A stretch of 64,000 nt of DNA, taken from contig JAQFVV010000014.1 in NCBI GenBank assembly GCA_028023455.1, forward strand, positions 1,367,336 through 1,431,335, written 5' to 3'. Positions 24,491 to 38,205 of the stretch are shown here, one piece after another. Made by a program: the position numbers and the translations under genes. The stretch comes from Epiperipatus broadwayi (lineage: Eukaryota > Onychophora > Udeonychophora > Euonychophora > Peripatidae). Within the stretch, counting starts at the first letter, position 1, and each line of letters starts with the position of its first letter. The notes beneath the pieces were generated by a model. It did not search any database and was not told the DNA's origin. It saw only the letters and a program-made list of their open reading frames with translations.

Positions 24491-25907
24491 TTTATTAACA
24501 TTTTTTTAATCCACCTTCTTCACCTGGCTCAAGGATTTTGTTTTTCTAAAAAAAATAATCAGTCGCATGTTTCAATTAATACTTTAGTCTTGCAATTACT
24601 GAGATTAGAAAACCTTGCTTTTATAAACATATATAAAAATTAAGTTTAATTCATTTTAAAAAGAATGTTAAAAATAAGGTTAATTTATACTATTTGTTTT
24701 GAAGAGACAAATATATGTCATTCAATTTACATTAGCCTCATAAATGTTTCATTAGAATTATATCTCAATTACAGACACTGTATAATGTATTTCTTAATAT
24801 ATGAGTGTGATTTCTAGGATGGATCTTCAAATAAAGCAGAGAGTATTAATCTTTATTTTTTAAGTATATATATTACATAAACTATTTAGGCCTTAATTTA
24901 TGCAAGCAATATAGTATATGACATTTATTCAAATTTATAATGTGGGCTATTCACACTTTTTTAATAGTCATCATAATTTTCAGGCTTTAATACTTAAGAA
25001 TAATTTGTTGTTCATTCCTTCTAGATTTAAATTGTGTTGCTGAATTATTTATCTATTCTGATTAATTTGTTCTACAAGCAGATGGTCATCTGTGCTTTGT
25101 GGAAATAGATTTACAGATTATTCTTTAGATATGATCATGACAAGGCAGACATATATCATATTTATATACTATAAGATAATCTTCAATCTTGTCCTTAATA
25201 TTATTATGAATATAGATCAATTTTCTGCTTGATGGTAATAGGTTTTGTTACTGATTGTAAGGGCACATATTCATTCCTGCTTTTTAAGACCCTCTCATCC
25301 TATGAAATTTCAGGGTAAGGCCTCAGCAAAGCAAGCTTCCCATATCTGTTTTATTAGTGGATATACTCTTACCTGTTTTTAATAACATAGAACCATGCCA
25401 TATTTTTAATGTATTTTAAAGCCTGGTCTGACAAGTGTGCAGCCATTTATAATTCTAAGTTCATTGCAATCATCTACTAATTGTTGAGATTTTAATATAG
25501 TTAAATAAATATTCCTAAATGCAATATCTTAGATTTAAATCTAATCATATGAAATTTTATTTCACTTTTTTTTTTTTTTATTATTGTTACTAATAAATTT
25601 ATCTATACATATTACTTCTTGCATTTGTTTCGTGTTTACCAGAATTAATTTTTATTTTAGCTTTAAGAGTCTCTTGTATCTCTATCCTCAGCATGATATA
25701 AGAAAAAAGGCATATGTGCTAACATCAGATATAGTAGTCATATGGAAATGGTACTGGGGTATAGATAATGAAGTTTGTCTTTGTATGTTTGTTTATAGTA
25801 GTGTTTTTATCGATGTTACACAGAGAAATGAGAATTGGTGTTCACAGCTTTTGCTTGGTTCCCCAAGATTAGTTTTGCTGACTATATATATATATATATT
25901 GTACTGC
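24491..25907. other. No recognisable feature
   Basis: AT-rich. The 109-codon plus frame 25584-25913 ends in translated TA repeat and shows no domain. Confidence 0.5.
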
Positions 25908-26151
25908 TCATGAAGAGCGCTCCATGGGAAATTGTTGGTCACAATTATTAAAAGTAAAATTTTCTTAAATAATGCAAAAGTTTTAAGAAATGATTAGTAA
26001 ATAATAGAATCACTAAGCTGTCTGTAAATAATGGAATTAAAGTATCTCATTAGAAAAAAGGAAAATCTAAAAAAGTTTAAAGAGTTATTCATATAAACAT
26101 CATTTATCTGTAAATGTTACAATTAATTAATTAGAAGGGGGTTGAAAATGT
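25908..26151 (+). repeat. Direct repeat, upstream copy (LTR-like)
   Basis: About 244 bp that recur at 27926-28169 in the same orientation. Landmarks: GGTCACAATTATTAAAAGTA, CACTAAGCTGTCTGTAAATA, AAGTTTAAAGAGTTATTCAT and the end block AATTAGAAGGGGGT. The end block also appears, reversed, in the LTR-like copies at 36.6 and 38.0 kb. The two copies bracket a gag-like coiled-coil frame, which suggests LTR fragments. Confidence 0.7.
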
Positions 26152-26240
26152 AAAAATAGATTAAGAAATGGAGCTGGTAGAAAGTCCAATATTTTTTAAA
26201 AATCCCCAAATAATAGAGAAAGAGAAAAAAGATATCTGAG

Positions 26241-26564
26241 ATGCAGGTGTTGATGAAAATGATGGTAAATATGATGAAAGAAATGCAAGAATTCAAAGCA
26301 GAATTGAATGGGAAAATTAGTGAACTCAGTGCAGAAATTTCAGAAATGAAGGCAATAAGGGATGAAATAATGGCAAAAGCAGAGAGAAATCCTATAGCCA
26401 TAGAAGCTGTAGAGAAAGATTTGAATGAAGAAAGTCAAGAAAGGGTGATAGTAGAAGAAAGCATAAAGGAAGTGAGAGCTGAAATAGAACACAATAGCAT
26501 TAAATATAGCAATATGGAAATGGAAATAATACGGATAGAAGATAGCATAAAAGAGATTTCATAA
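26241..26564 (+). CDS. Coiled-coil ORF, possible retroelement gag N-terminus
   Basis: An uninterrupted 107-codon frame rich in Glu, Lys and Ile with heptad-like spacing (for example EFKAELNGKISELSAEISEM, and later EVRAEIEHNSIKYSNMEMEI). It predicts one long coiled coil with no membrane segment or catalytic motif. It lies between two 244-bp direct repeats that resemble part of a dispersed LTR family. Its character is like that of the Lys/Glu-rich N-terminal frames before the gag capsid region at 54.0-54.5 kb. I infer a gag N-terminal region, but no capsid or protease follows. Stops come soon after 26564. An unrelated coiled-coil exon cannot be excluded. Confidence 0.4.
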   Translation: MQVLMKMMVNMMKEMQEFKAELNGKISELSAEISEMKAIRDEIMAKAERNPIAIEAVEKDLNEESQERVIVEESIKEVRAEIEHNSIKYSNMEMEIIRIEDSIKEIS

Positions 26565-27925
26565 GAAACTAAAAATGAAATGTTAAAGTAAATGTTCGTT
26601 TCAAGTGTAGATTTAAAACAAAGAGAAAGTGCAGGAAAAAATATTCTCAGTTTGAAGAACTATGGTATTTTGCTAAGTATAAAGGTTTTTTAATTTGTGA
26701 GGCAGAAAATAGGACCCAATGGGAAAGAGACAAGGCAACAAATTATACATGAATGGTAGACAAAAGGGGAAAGTTAATCTATAAATAGTCAGTAGGTAGA
26801 AAGAAAGAACTGCCTGACCGAGTTTAGAAGTTAGTAAATGGATGGAATGTTAAAGTAAAGGAAAAAACAAAGGATCAGAAATGGATAATGAATTTAATAA
26901 AAAAAACCTTTCATGTGAGTGATAAACTTGAATAGAATTTCACTATTTAAAACTAAGCTATAAATAAAAAAAAAAGAGGAATTGTTTTCATAAAAAAATA
27001 ATAATGGAGGCTTCATTGGATAAAAGATGTATTTTTCATGCACACAATAAGAAGAAAAATGTTTGTAAATAAATAATTCAAATAAAATCAATAAAATCAA
27101 TTTAAATAAATGAGTATAAAATACCTGTTGAGAAATAATAAAGTAGTGTAATAAAATAAAGTAGTTTTTTTAATACATGCAAGTTAATAAAAGAAAGTTA
27201 AATAAATGATTTAAAATATTATTCATAAAGCTTAATATAAATAAATAATATAAATGAAATGTAAAATAAGTTTAAGTTAGGAGTGTATAGGGGATTGTAA
27301 TTAATTGAAAGGAAGGTATCAAGCATAGAAATAAGTTTTAGGAAAAGTTAAAGCTGTTGGCTGGATTAAGTTAATACTCATAATGGACTGCCATGGATCA
27401 CTTCTCAGGGGAGAGTTCCCATTCTTTTTAAATATGTGCACTGAGAACAACCAGAGTAAGCCGCAAATCACTTTTATGGGGAGGGTCTTCATATTTTATA
27501 TTATTCCCAAAGCATGAGTCGAATTGGAGAATCCTGCTATTCGCAGCAATCTTTTCTTTTCACAAAGTCTGGTAGAAACCTGACATATGAAACTTTGTGT
27601 CAAATATGAGTAACATGGTATAATCCAGCAATTCTGCATTCACATTATTTTTAAACTTGCTTTATCACAAAAAAGTGTTGTCCTTGTGGTCGTCATCTAG
27701 TACTAGATCATTGTAAGCACTGTCATTAGCCTTAGAGGAAGGAAAAGCATAATCAAAACAGATTGCCCTCAGCATATTTAGTTCTAGCTATAAAGAAAAA
27801 GTAAACTTAGAAAGATAAAAATTAATGTAAATATTTCAGATTTATTAAGGAAGTTATCAGAGATAAAATGATCAAAAATGACACATTTTAATCTTGTGAG
27901 AGGAGCAGTACAATGTACCTCTTTG

Positions 27926-28169
27926 TGAAGAATTCTCCATGTGAAATTGTCGGTCACAATTATTAAAAGTAAAATTTTCATAAATAATGCAAAAGTTTTA
28001 AGAATTGATTGATAAATAGTAGAATCACTAAGCTGTCTGTAAATAATTGAATTAAAGTATCTATTTAGAAAAAAGGGAAAATCTAAAAAAGTTTAAAGAG
28101 TTATTCATATAAACGTCATTTATCAGTAAAAGGTACAATTTAATTAATTAGAAGGGGGTAGAAAATGTA
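27926..28169 (+). repeat. Direct repeat, downstream copy (LTR-like)
   Basis: Second copy of the 25908-26151 sequence, roughly 90% identical by eye, starting at GTGAAGAATTCTCCATG and ending at GAAGGGGGTAGAAAATGTAA. Confidence 0.7.
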
Positions 28170-29104
28170 ACTTTGAAATGCTAAAATTAGTTGAATTTCA
28201 AATAATTAAAAGTTAAAGCTATAGCAGTTTAAAAATAAATCTTTTACATAAAATTAAAAATATCTCTTCATTTAATTTAAAGAAAAAAAGTCTCTTCCCA
28301 TTATTTAAAAGGAATAAAATATATATGTCAATAAATAGCAAGATTATAAACATAAAGGAATAGTAAAATGTGTGTGTGTTAATAAAATGGAATATGAAAG
28401 TTAAATATTAAAAAACAAATGAAAGTGTGTAATTGGAATTTTCCTCAAGGAATGTGTACACTCAGAAGCTATGTAAAAACAGAATTCGCAATGGCTACTA
28501 ATTAAAATCCATAAACAATAGAGATTAGCAATGGCTACTAAATAAAGAATTCATAAACATTTTATTAATTAAAATCTTAACAAAAATTTAATCAAAAGCA
28601 GTAGATGAATTTTCAACAATTGATATAGCTGGCGAGTATAGAAACTAATTTTAAAATGACAACAGGTCATCACATAAATAGTCAGTTATTTATCATTCAA
28701 TCAGTTTTATAATTAGTCTTACCTGTGAGTTTTTCTTTGAAATTTTGATTTATTTTTACATTTCAGAGTTTATTATAACAAAATGAAATGTTTCCCAATA
28801 GAGGAAAAAATAATTTTTACTTTTGTAGTTAATACAAATAAAAATTGAATATAAATATATTTTCTTTTTGTAATTTCATGCAATAACTGTTACCTGGAAA
28901 GAAAAAAAAACATTTAATTACATATTTCCTAAATTTTTCAATATATTACTTCAAATAATTTCATGCAGCCTTTTAGTTTTGAATATTTTGAATAAAATTA
29001 ATCATCAGAAAATATTTTTGACATATGTAGATATTTTTAAATCTGTGAAAAAGAGAGAAGATATGTAACATATTGTATTGAGGTACATCATGACCTAGGG
29101 TTTT
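28170..29104. other. No clear feature; possible U3 sequence
   Basis: AT-rich sequence between the 28.1-kb direct repeat and the LTR-like block. It includes a small duplication of GCAATGGCTACTAA (near 28487 and 28530). Confidence 0.4.
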
Positions 29105-30760
29105 AGGATTTTTTAAGAGTAAAATATTTAAGAAATTTCGTTTTAAAAATCAAAGTAATGTAAAAGTTTTAAAAGTTTGGAACAAAAGATTAGGATAGGG
29201 GGCTTAATGTTAAAGAAAGGAAATAATCGATTTTAAAAGGAGGGTAAAATTTTAGAAATAAAAGAAAAAAAAAGGAATTGAAATAAAAAATGATTTAATA
29301 TTACCTTTTTAATTCATAACAATAAAAAAAAACTAAAAAAAGACTTTGTTTTGTCTTACAATAAAAAGATTGAATGTGTTCATGTATAAATAGATTTTGA
29401 AAAAAGGAAAGTAATTTTAAAAGGCAATGGAGAACTAATGTAATAAAACAAAAGGAAATCTAATTAAATGGCTAAGAAAAAAATAACAAAGAAACTAAAT
29501 ATTACTTACTATTCACTTAAACCAACAACCAATGGGAAGGATCAGAGACCTTAAATAAAAAAAACAGAAGTCCAATTGGGGTGAAATTGAATGTACGATG
29601 GATCCGCAAGATAAGAAGGGCCGGGTATAAAAAGGAGAACTTTGTATTGTTATAAGAATATAATTAAAGAGAATCAAAAAAATTAGAAATCATTATTAAT
29701 TCAAGTAGAAAGAAAGATCGGAAATAAATTGGATAGCAAATTGATTCCAGAAAAATGCAGAAGCTACTATTAGAAGAAAATATGTGTTGCTAAGCCCATC
29801 ATATCATGCAGTCGGCCTGGGCCTTCTCTGCAGCACCATCAGCAGATAGTTCGGACAAATTATGTTTGGGTGAAATCAAAGGAACAGCGGAGTGTCCATG
29901 CCGAGATTCACGAGAGTTCATATAATATCACAAATTAAGGAAAGATCTACGAGGAATTAGTGCTAACTGGTTGGAACCAACAAATTACTAGAAGCTACAT
30001 TTTGTCATACTTGTGTCAAATGAAATTTAAATCCTAGGTAACATTTTATTTTTCTTATTCTCCAATTCTTGATTTATAAACCGTGGCAGATAAGTGAATA
30101 AAAAAAAACTTAACTTTTTATGGACTATTATCTTCAGGTATAAATTATATTAGCTCGATTGTCCAACTTTTATTCAGAGTTATTAATTGTGTGTGTGGAT
30201 GCGAATTTTAATTAAATATGTTTTGTATTTTTTATTTTATTTCAAATGTATTAAAATATTTATCTAAATGAAAAGAGTGTGTGTGGTTGTATTATGAGAC
30301 AAAGTGATTATTTTAAGAAAAGAGAGCACAGGGTTAAATTAGTATTGAAATATTTATTACTAGAATGATTGTATGCTTTTAATATGATAAAAAATGCTCA
30401 TTTAAGAAAAAAGAGCGAGATTCAAAGTATTATTGAAATATTTATGCTAATAGAATGAATTTATTATGAGATAATATGTTTAATTTATGGAAATAGATTG
30501 GGGATTGAAATATTTAGTCATTATTAAAAAATGATTTAAGTTTAAGCTAAAAGAATAGGGAGTATCTTTTGAAATAAGGATTTTGAATGACACAAATGTG
30601 TTTGTGCGGAAAATTAGAATTTTTTTTATAATATTAAGAAATAGAATTTTTAGTATGGGCGGATATTTCTAAGACAGCTACAATTTGATGAGCTAGTTGA
30701 GATTTCAAATACTAGATTCATTGCTGGCTAAGCAGATGCATTAATTACTCCATGAATAAC
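29105..30760 (+). mobile_element. Long terminal repeat-like copy, plus orientation
   Basis: Aligns with 62431-63922 across its length. Shared landmarks include a G-rich tract (29199), AAAATGATTTAATATTA, ATCAGCAGATAGTTCGG (29846) against ATCAGCAGGTAGTTCGG, ATATCAC followed by TTAGTGCTAAC / TTAGCGCTAAC, AAATCCTAGGTAAC, and GAGCTAGTTG..CTTCA / ATTTCA before the end. It ends directly at a tRNA-Lys-type primer-binding motif. The 5' border is uncertain. A TATA box lies inside. Confidence 0.65.
29627..29637 (+). promoter_or_regulatory. TATA-box in LTR-like repeat
   Basis: GGGTATAAAAAGG is a strong TATA match in an otherwise T-poor local context (GGGCCGGG upstream). It stands about 1.1 kb before the primer-binding motif, a plausible U3/R promoter position. 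Confidence 0.5.
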
Positions 30761-30778
30761 TGGTGCCTAACGGGATCT
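30761..30778 (+). promoter_or_regulatory. Primer-binding-site motif (tRNA-Lys type)
   Basis: TGGTGCCTAACGGGATCT resembles the complement of the tRNA-Lys 3' end (TGGCGCCCAACGTGGGGC). It occurs at the same place in five copies of the family: here, 33741 (minus), 35471 (minus), 36893 (minus) and 63923. Confidence 0.55.
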
Positions 30779-31774
<996 letters not shown>

Positions 31775-31921
31775 GAGGAGGAGGAGGATGATGATGATGA
31801 CAATAATTATGTCCTCCTATCCATTTTCTATCATTGGTAGATGTCATACGCAAAAGAACAATCATGTTAAAACCCACAGACTATACACATCATACATACA
31901 TAACCTTACAAAAACCTACTA

Positions 31922-32549
31922 TCAAACATACCAGAAACTTAAAGAAAATATGGTCACCAAAAAGGCTGTCTGAGGTAGAAACATACCTAGACATGAAAAT
32001 GCCTCTGTTAGACACTGGGATACCTTTCTGAGGTTAGAATTTTCATGTGCATTCAGGTTGCAGCGATTAATTACACTGGACATAATATGATTCATCCCAC
32101 TTAACAGCACTTCAGCAAAAAACTTATGATACCTAATTGATTCGCACCCAACCCAGAATACTTTGGATTTCCTGAGGTGCATCACCCATGTAAAATTGAT
32201 TAATTTGTCAACAAATCAGAATCTCTTCACAAAGGGTATCATCCTGGAACACAGGGGATCCCAACATTTGTTTTTTAACATCTCAATCGAATTACTAGAT
32301 ATATCATGAATTTTCCAAACACCTTTCACAAAAAATTTAACAATATCAAAGGCCTTTATCCAATTGTCATGGTTCCTTTTATTAAGAAGCCAAAACCTAC
32401 ATCCATTCTCTAAAGCCTGTGACTGATCTCCATGGGTCCATAGGGCATTAAGAGACTGGAAAAAGTTGTCAAGGACCACATTGAGCTCATATACTCCCTC
32501 TATTTTTACAATGCAGTTTTTAAAAAGGAGAACATCTACACCCTAGTTG
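31922..32549 (-). pseudogene. Unrecognised coding-like frame with one internal stop
   Basis: A single minus-strand frame runs about 209 codons from near 32549 to 31922, interrupted only by a TGA at 32216-32218. That is unusual in DNA this AT-rich. Its composition is protein-like, with Trp, Cys, His and Gly and few Lys/Asn/Ile/Phe runs. Readable blocks are LDNFFQSLNALWTHGDQSQA, ENGCRFWLLNKRNHDNWIKA and, after the stop, SKVFWVGCESIRYHKFFAEV. A shorter open piece in another frame (TELNGDLEIDYVGIKRCDF, about 32740-32797) lies just upstream and may belong to it. I recognise no family. It could be a decayed gene of a mobile element or a processed pseudogene. It lies between oppositely oriented LTR-like copies. 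Confidence 0.4.
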
Positions 32550-32799
32550 CAATAATATTCAAGTCATTCTTGAGTACCATTCAAGAGTGCAAAAAATATG
32601 CATCATTAACTGTTCAAATTGATATCCAGATGTTTTTGATGCAGTCTAAATTGAAACCTTAATAGGCATGATCTATTGCCCTACTACTATATCTAATTAC
32701 CAATTTATTGCTAAATCAGGAAATAAACCTTACTTTTAGTGGTAAAAAATCACATCTCTTTATCCCTACATAATCAATTTCAAGGTCACCATTAAGTTC

Positions 32800-33723
32800 A
32801 GTTTTTTTTATATATTTTACATTAACCCACTGTTAACATAAATATATAAATTATCTTTGTCAGTATGCTTGTTTAATAGTTAAGCCTGGGGAAAATTTAT
32901 ATAAAAGCTTAAAGTAATGAGGATTCAAAATTTCGATCTTACTTTTGGGTTTCAAACCTAAATGCTTCAGACTGGCTTAGATATATAGAAGGACTAGTAA
33001 AGAAGAGGGTGGACTGCTCTTTTCTTGTAAAATTCTGTCTTGGGTTTACAATCTTACTTTTAGTCATTTACTGAGAAAATATAATATGCAATACTATGAG
33101 AGTTAGTTGGTTTATATCCCTGATGCCCTTTTAAACAAATTAAAACTAACTCTGCCAGCAATTCAAATCATAATAAATATTACATCAATAAATCAGGAAA
33201 TATAACTATACTTTTGAAATAACAAAGCTCATACATAAACAGAATTTTTTTAAATAGTTTGATTAACTAGCACTTTATAGTGCATAAAATAAGACGTAAG
33301 TCTCCTGGAAAATGGTACAATATTGAACCAACCGATAAAATATTACCCAACCTGCTAATTCTAAAACAACCTACTCTGAACAATCAATAAAAAAAATGTC
33401 TACTTCTACTAACTACTATTTCTTAAAAAACTACCTTCACTTCATATTATTTACTACTTTCAAAACTCTTAGAATATAAAACTTACTATTTAAAATTATT
33501 ACTTAAACTTACGGGAAATAACAAACACTAAGCATCGACAAATAAAATATTAACTAATATTTTATGATATTTTGTCCTTCTAAATTTCTCTTTCAGACAA
33601 TGGTTGGTTTTCAGGCAAAGTGTCAACTATTATCAATAGCGAACTATTAACAACATTCAGCACTTGACTACCAAATATATACCGATCAAACAAACACTTT
33701 ATATTATTTTTTAAAGAAGAAAG
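32800..33723. other. No clear feature
   Basis: AT-rich sequence with scraps of minus-strand open frame and no assignable motif. Confidence 0.4.
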
Positions 33724-35200
33724 AAAGACCCTTAGGCGCCAGCTAATTACATTAGAATTAGCATGTCCATCTGATCAGCATAATCCAGTGCCTGAAACGT
33801 CCGCTAGCTCAGTCAGTTCCAACCATCTACTAATAAACAAACAAAAGGTATCTTAAATGCCTGCCTGTTCTAAACTGCTACTATTTTCTAAAACTAAAAT
33901 AATTTTCCTCCGAACCATTCTAAATAATACTTTGTTCCTTTAAAACTAATAATAACAACATTATACTGAATGCTAAACATTTATAGATTTAACTTGGTGA
34001 ATCTTTCCTAAATACTACTATTAATGATTAGATTTTTTCCCTTTTACTCTTATTAAGAAAATAAATATTGATACTTACCTGCACGCATCAGAAATGTTTT
34101 ACTTTATTTTAAAATAAATGCATGGTTTTATCTTATAATGAAACACACATACACTTCTTTTTTTAAAAAATTAAAATAAGCATTTTAATATATTACTTGA
34201 GCAAATAAATTATACACATTACATCATATTTTATTATTATTATTTTTTAAGTTTAAGTTTAAAAATCAAATCACACATACGTGCATGCCAAAAATATTAT
34301 TTAATGGAAGCTGCTTTGACTTATTTTATTATCGCAAAATATCATGTTTTGAATTTTAAAGTTTATTCTTTTTTAAGTTTAATTCAAAAAGTTCATAAGT
34401 TCTTTCAATAAAGTCTATCTTTATTTTTAAGGAAATCGAAATGTTTAGGTATCAAAGTCAAATAATTACCTAGGTTTTATATATGACAGAAACAGTATAA
34501 TGGAATTATTTCTTAATTCATCAATGACTGGTAAATGATTCCTTTGTGGATCCTGTGACTTGTTATGATTTTCGTAGCTGATTTGGCATTCCCTGCACTT
34601 CACTGTCCATTTATTCTATTTCAACATGATTACTTTCCGAACTAATCGCAGATCTTAGCTGCGTAGAGAGTGGCTTTTGGTCAAGTGCAAATACATTGGT
34701 TTAACAATGCAACATTTTTTGGAAATATTACTTCAAGAAATATTTTATTAAAATAAGAAAGAACAAAGAATGAACAAAATTTGAGCTATTTATACAGTTT
34801 TAAACAATGGAAAACTTTATTTTTAGCAGCAGCATTCGTCTTGTGAAAATAAAATCAGCTTCTAGCATCTACTTTTTATTAAAAATTGCATACACACATG
34901 CACATATATTTATTTATTTATTATAAGATAAAATGAAATCTCTTTATTATTTTATTTAAAATTCATTTAAAAAATATTAAATCATTTATTTATTACAAGA
35001 TTTTTTCCTTCTTTTAAACAAATAAAATCTTTTATTTTAAACAGCTTATTATTTTAAACAACTTATTATTTTAAACAGCATTTACAGTTTATTTTATTAA
35101 ATACAAAATCCCCCCCCCTACTTTTTAGTTTTTACATTTTATTCTCTTAATTTTAAACTTTTATATTTTTAAACATGGAATTCATAACAAATTAATTACA
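33724..35200 (-). mobile_element. LTR-like copy A, minus orientation
   Basis: On the minus strand the primer-binding motif TGGCGCCTAAGGGTCTTT starts at 33741. Upstream of it are GAGCTAGCGGACGTTTCAGG and AATTAGC, matching the ends of the plus copies at 30.7 and 63.9 kb. Further upstream the GTTCGGAAAGTAATCATG block (near 34637) and GGACAGTGAAG match the 29.85-kb block. A C-run at 35109-35117 corresponds to the G-run of plus copies. The outer border is uncertain. Confidence 0.6.
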
Positions 35201-35213
35201 TATCAATGTACTT

Positions 35214-35217
35214 TGGT

Positions 35218-35271
<54 letters not shown>

Positions 35272-35275
35272 ACCA
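35214..35275. repeat. Perfect 62-bp palindrome with AT core
   Basis: TGGTACA, an (AT)n core and TGTACCA are fully self-complementary about the centre at 35244/35245. Confidence 0.9.
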
Positions 35276-35453
35276 GATATGTTAATGATGCCTTCATGCT
35301 GGCCTCTTAGGCAGAGAAGATTATACTTGGAGAGTATGTATGTCCAAACGATAGCTATAAAATATATAACTAGTGTTACATTTTCAGGACATAACTTCTT
35401 CTCTGGCTGCTGACTTTAACACCAATCATTCAAAGCGCTCTTTTGTTTTGGAA

Positions 35454-36755
35454 GAAATATTCTGGGCACCAGTTAACTACCCCAAAGGGTGAATTAACAT
35501 GCTTCGAAATGATGGCAAACTAACTCAGCAACTAAGATTATCCCGTAACTAGCTCAATCGAAGCTACAATACTTTATTAAATTTAACTAGTGGTAAAATT
35601 TACTTAATTAATGATAAAGAATTGACTGACAGATATTAAGTTTGAAGTTTAAAAGACAATTTATTTTAATTAACATTTATTATACTAATTTTAAATAATT
35701 TTATAAATTTTATTTAACTAACATAATACTGGTATAATGAACACGCACATTTTAAATCACACACTAGAATATCATATAACAATGCATTAAATAATATTTG
35801 ACATTTAAAAAACCCACACATCAATAGTTTGTCTATGTATGCTGTAGAGTTCATATTACTTGACTCTGCAAGGCTTCAAACTAATGTGATGGCTATTTTA
35901 GAAATGAGAATAAGAAAAATGTTTTTACCTAGGATTTTAGAACGTGGATACTTCTTGCTGTTTGCTGTATACTTTATTTTCAGTAGGACTTTTTTTCTTC
36001 CTGGTTGCTGCTTCTAGTGAGAATATTTCCAGCCACTGGCATGTTTTCGTGAGGAGTTTTATTATTATTCAGTGCACTATTTTTGGAGACAGTTAAATAG
36101 TGATGGCAGATTTTAAGTTGTTATGCAAGCATTATTTTTTTCCAGGCAAATTGGATGTTCTCTGGATTCAGGCTAGAGGAAGTTGTATAATTCTGATGCC
36201 AATTAGCACTTCATTTTTGATTCTGGATACCCTGATTGATTGAATGATTACAGAACTACTGTTTTCTCGACTTTTTCTCTGAACCTCAACTGATCAATCT
36301 CAACTGTAATGTAAACTGCACAATATAAAACTCAACTCAATCTCAAACTCAACACTAGTTTTAAAATTACCTTTTTTTTAAGTTAAATAAAAAGAGATTT
36401 ATATTTTTAAACTTTTAGCTTCAACTTTTTCTTACTTTCTTTTTTTTAATCAATCATTTATAACTTTTATGAACAATATTTCCTTTAAACTAACAACAAT
36501 AATAAAAAGAATTTTCTACTTATTTGAAATTCAACTTCTTTTAATTTGACATTTCTAAAGCAAACCCCCTCCCCCTTCTAATTAGTTAATTGTAACTTTT
36601 ATTTCAAAAAACTTGTTCACTTTTAATTTTACATTTCGATAACAAACTGCAATAAAAAAACTCTTAAACTTTTACATACTATTTTCTTTTAATGAAAGAT
36701 TTTTATTTCAATAATTTTTAGACAAAATTATTCTATGTACCAACATGATATTGGA
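35454..36755 (-). mobile_element. LTR-like copy B, minus orientation
   Basis: The minus-strand primer-binding motif TGGTGCCCAGAATATTTC starts at 35471. The body is a near-duplicate of copy C with a period of about 1.4 kb: AGTTTAAAAGACAATTTATT, GACTCTGCAAGGCTTCAAAC, TTTTATTATTATTCAGTG, CTGATTGATTGAATGATTA, the C-run at 36565 and the end GACAAAATTATTCTATGTAC are all repeated. The small ORF 35829-36017 lies inside and has a diverged counterpart at 37228-37443 in copy C; neither resembles a known protein. Confidence 0.65.
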
Positions 36756-36873
36756 GAATATTATTGATAGCAGAGCTGTCAACAATACCCATGATCAGAC
36801 CGAGCTATGGAATGCATAACACGATCACATTTCCAGATTGTGGCCCACCTCAACTTCTAGAATCAAATCCCTA

Positions 36874-38205
36874 TCATCCAAACCCTGAGCACCAGCTAGT
36901 TTCAGAACTAACATGTTTGGACAGTAGGCCCATAATCCAGTGCTCAAAAATCGTTTAATTAGCTCAGCTACTTGTAATCAGTAATAAATTATTGTTTCAA
37001 TTAGTGGCAAAAGAATTGACCTACAAAATTAAGCTTTAAGTTTAAAAGACAATTTATTTTAATTAATATTTATTATACTAATTTTAAATATTTTTATAAA
37101 TCTTATTTAAATGGACAAGTGCTTATCATAACTTCAGGCTCACACTTATATAATAGCAATATAATATAACAAAGAATTAAATAATATTTGATATTTAAAA
37201 TACAATGAAATCAATATATCCTAACACATGAAGACACACAACATTTTAAACATGCACATCAATAGTTCATCTATGTATTCTATAGAGTTCATATTACTTG
37301 ACTCTGGGAGGCTTCAAACTAATGTGATGGCTACTTTAGTAATGAGAATAAGAAAAATGTTATTACCTAAGATTTTAGAATGTGGATACTTTTTGCTGTT
37401 TGCTGTATACTTTATTTTCAGTAGGACTTTGTTTTCTTCCTGATTGCTGTTTCTAGTGAGAATATTTCCAGCTGGCTGGGATGTTTTCTTGAGGAGTTTT
37501 ATTATTATTCAGTGGCACTATTCTTGGAGACAGTTAAGTATTGACAGCAGATTTCAAGTTGTTATGCAAGCATTATCCTTTTTTAGGCAAGTTGGGTGTT
37601 CACTGGATTCAGGCTAGGGAAAGTTATATAATTCCAATGCCGATTAGCACTGCATTTTTGATTCCGGATACACTGATTGATTGAATGATTAAAGAACTCA
37701 ACTCAACTGTTTTTTGACTTTTTTTCTGAACCTCAACTGATCAATCTTAACTGTAATCTCAACGGCACAATTTAAAACTCAACTCAATCTCAAACTGAAC
37801 ACTAGTTTTAAGATTAGTTTTTTTCCTTTAACTTAAATAAAAGAGATTCATATTTTTAAACTTTTAGCTTCAACTTTTTCTTTTTTTTTTTTCTAATCAA
37901 TCATTTATGAATTTTATGAACAATATTTTCTTCAAACTAACAACAATAATAAAAAGAATTCTTTACTTATTTGAAAATCAACTTCTTTTAATTTGACATT
38001 TCTAAAGCAAACCCCCTCCCCCCTTCTAATTAATTAATGGTAACTTTTATTTAAAAAAACTCTTTGACTTTTAATTTTACATTTACAAAACAAACTGCAA
38101 TAAAAAGTCTCTTAAACTATTACATACTATTTTCTTTTAACAAAAGATTTTTATTTCAATAATTTTTAGACAAAATTATTCTATGTACCAACAGGATATT
38201 GGTAT
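36874..38205 (-). mobile_element. LTR-like copy C, minus orientation, tandem to B
   Basis: The minus-strand primer-binding motif TGGTGCTCAGGGTTTGG starts at 36893. The body repeats copy B in the same order and ends with the same GACAAAATTATTCTATGTAC (38168-38187). The tandem arrangement with about 120 bp between (36756-36873) suggests unequal recombination between LTRs that removed the interior of an element. Confidence 0.65.

Noticed and set aside
25584-25913. 109-codon plus ORF as a gene
   Set aside because: No domain, low-complexity end, length within chance for a 64-kb AT-rich window.
26123-26401. 92-codon minus ORF
   Set aside because: Opposite-strand shadow of the coiled-coil frame.
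33771-33805. Hammerhead in CTGATCA...GAAACGTC
   Set aside because: CTGATCA breaks the invariant CUGANGA G; no stem II; the block is part of the LTR-like end shared with copies that lack it.
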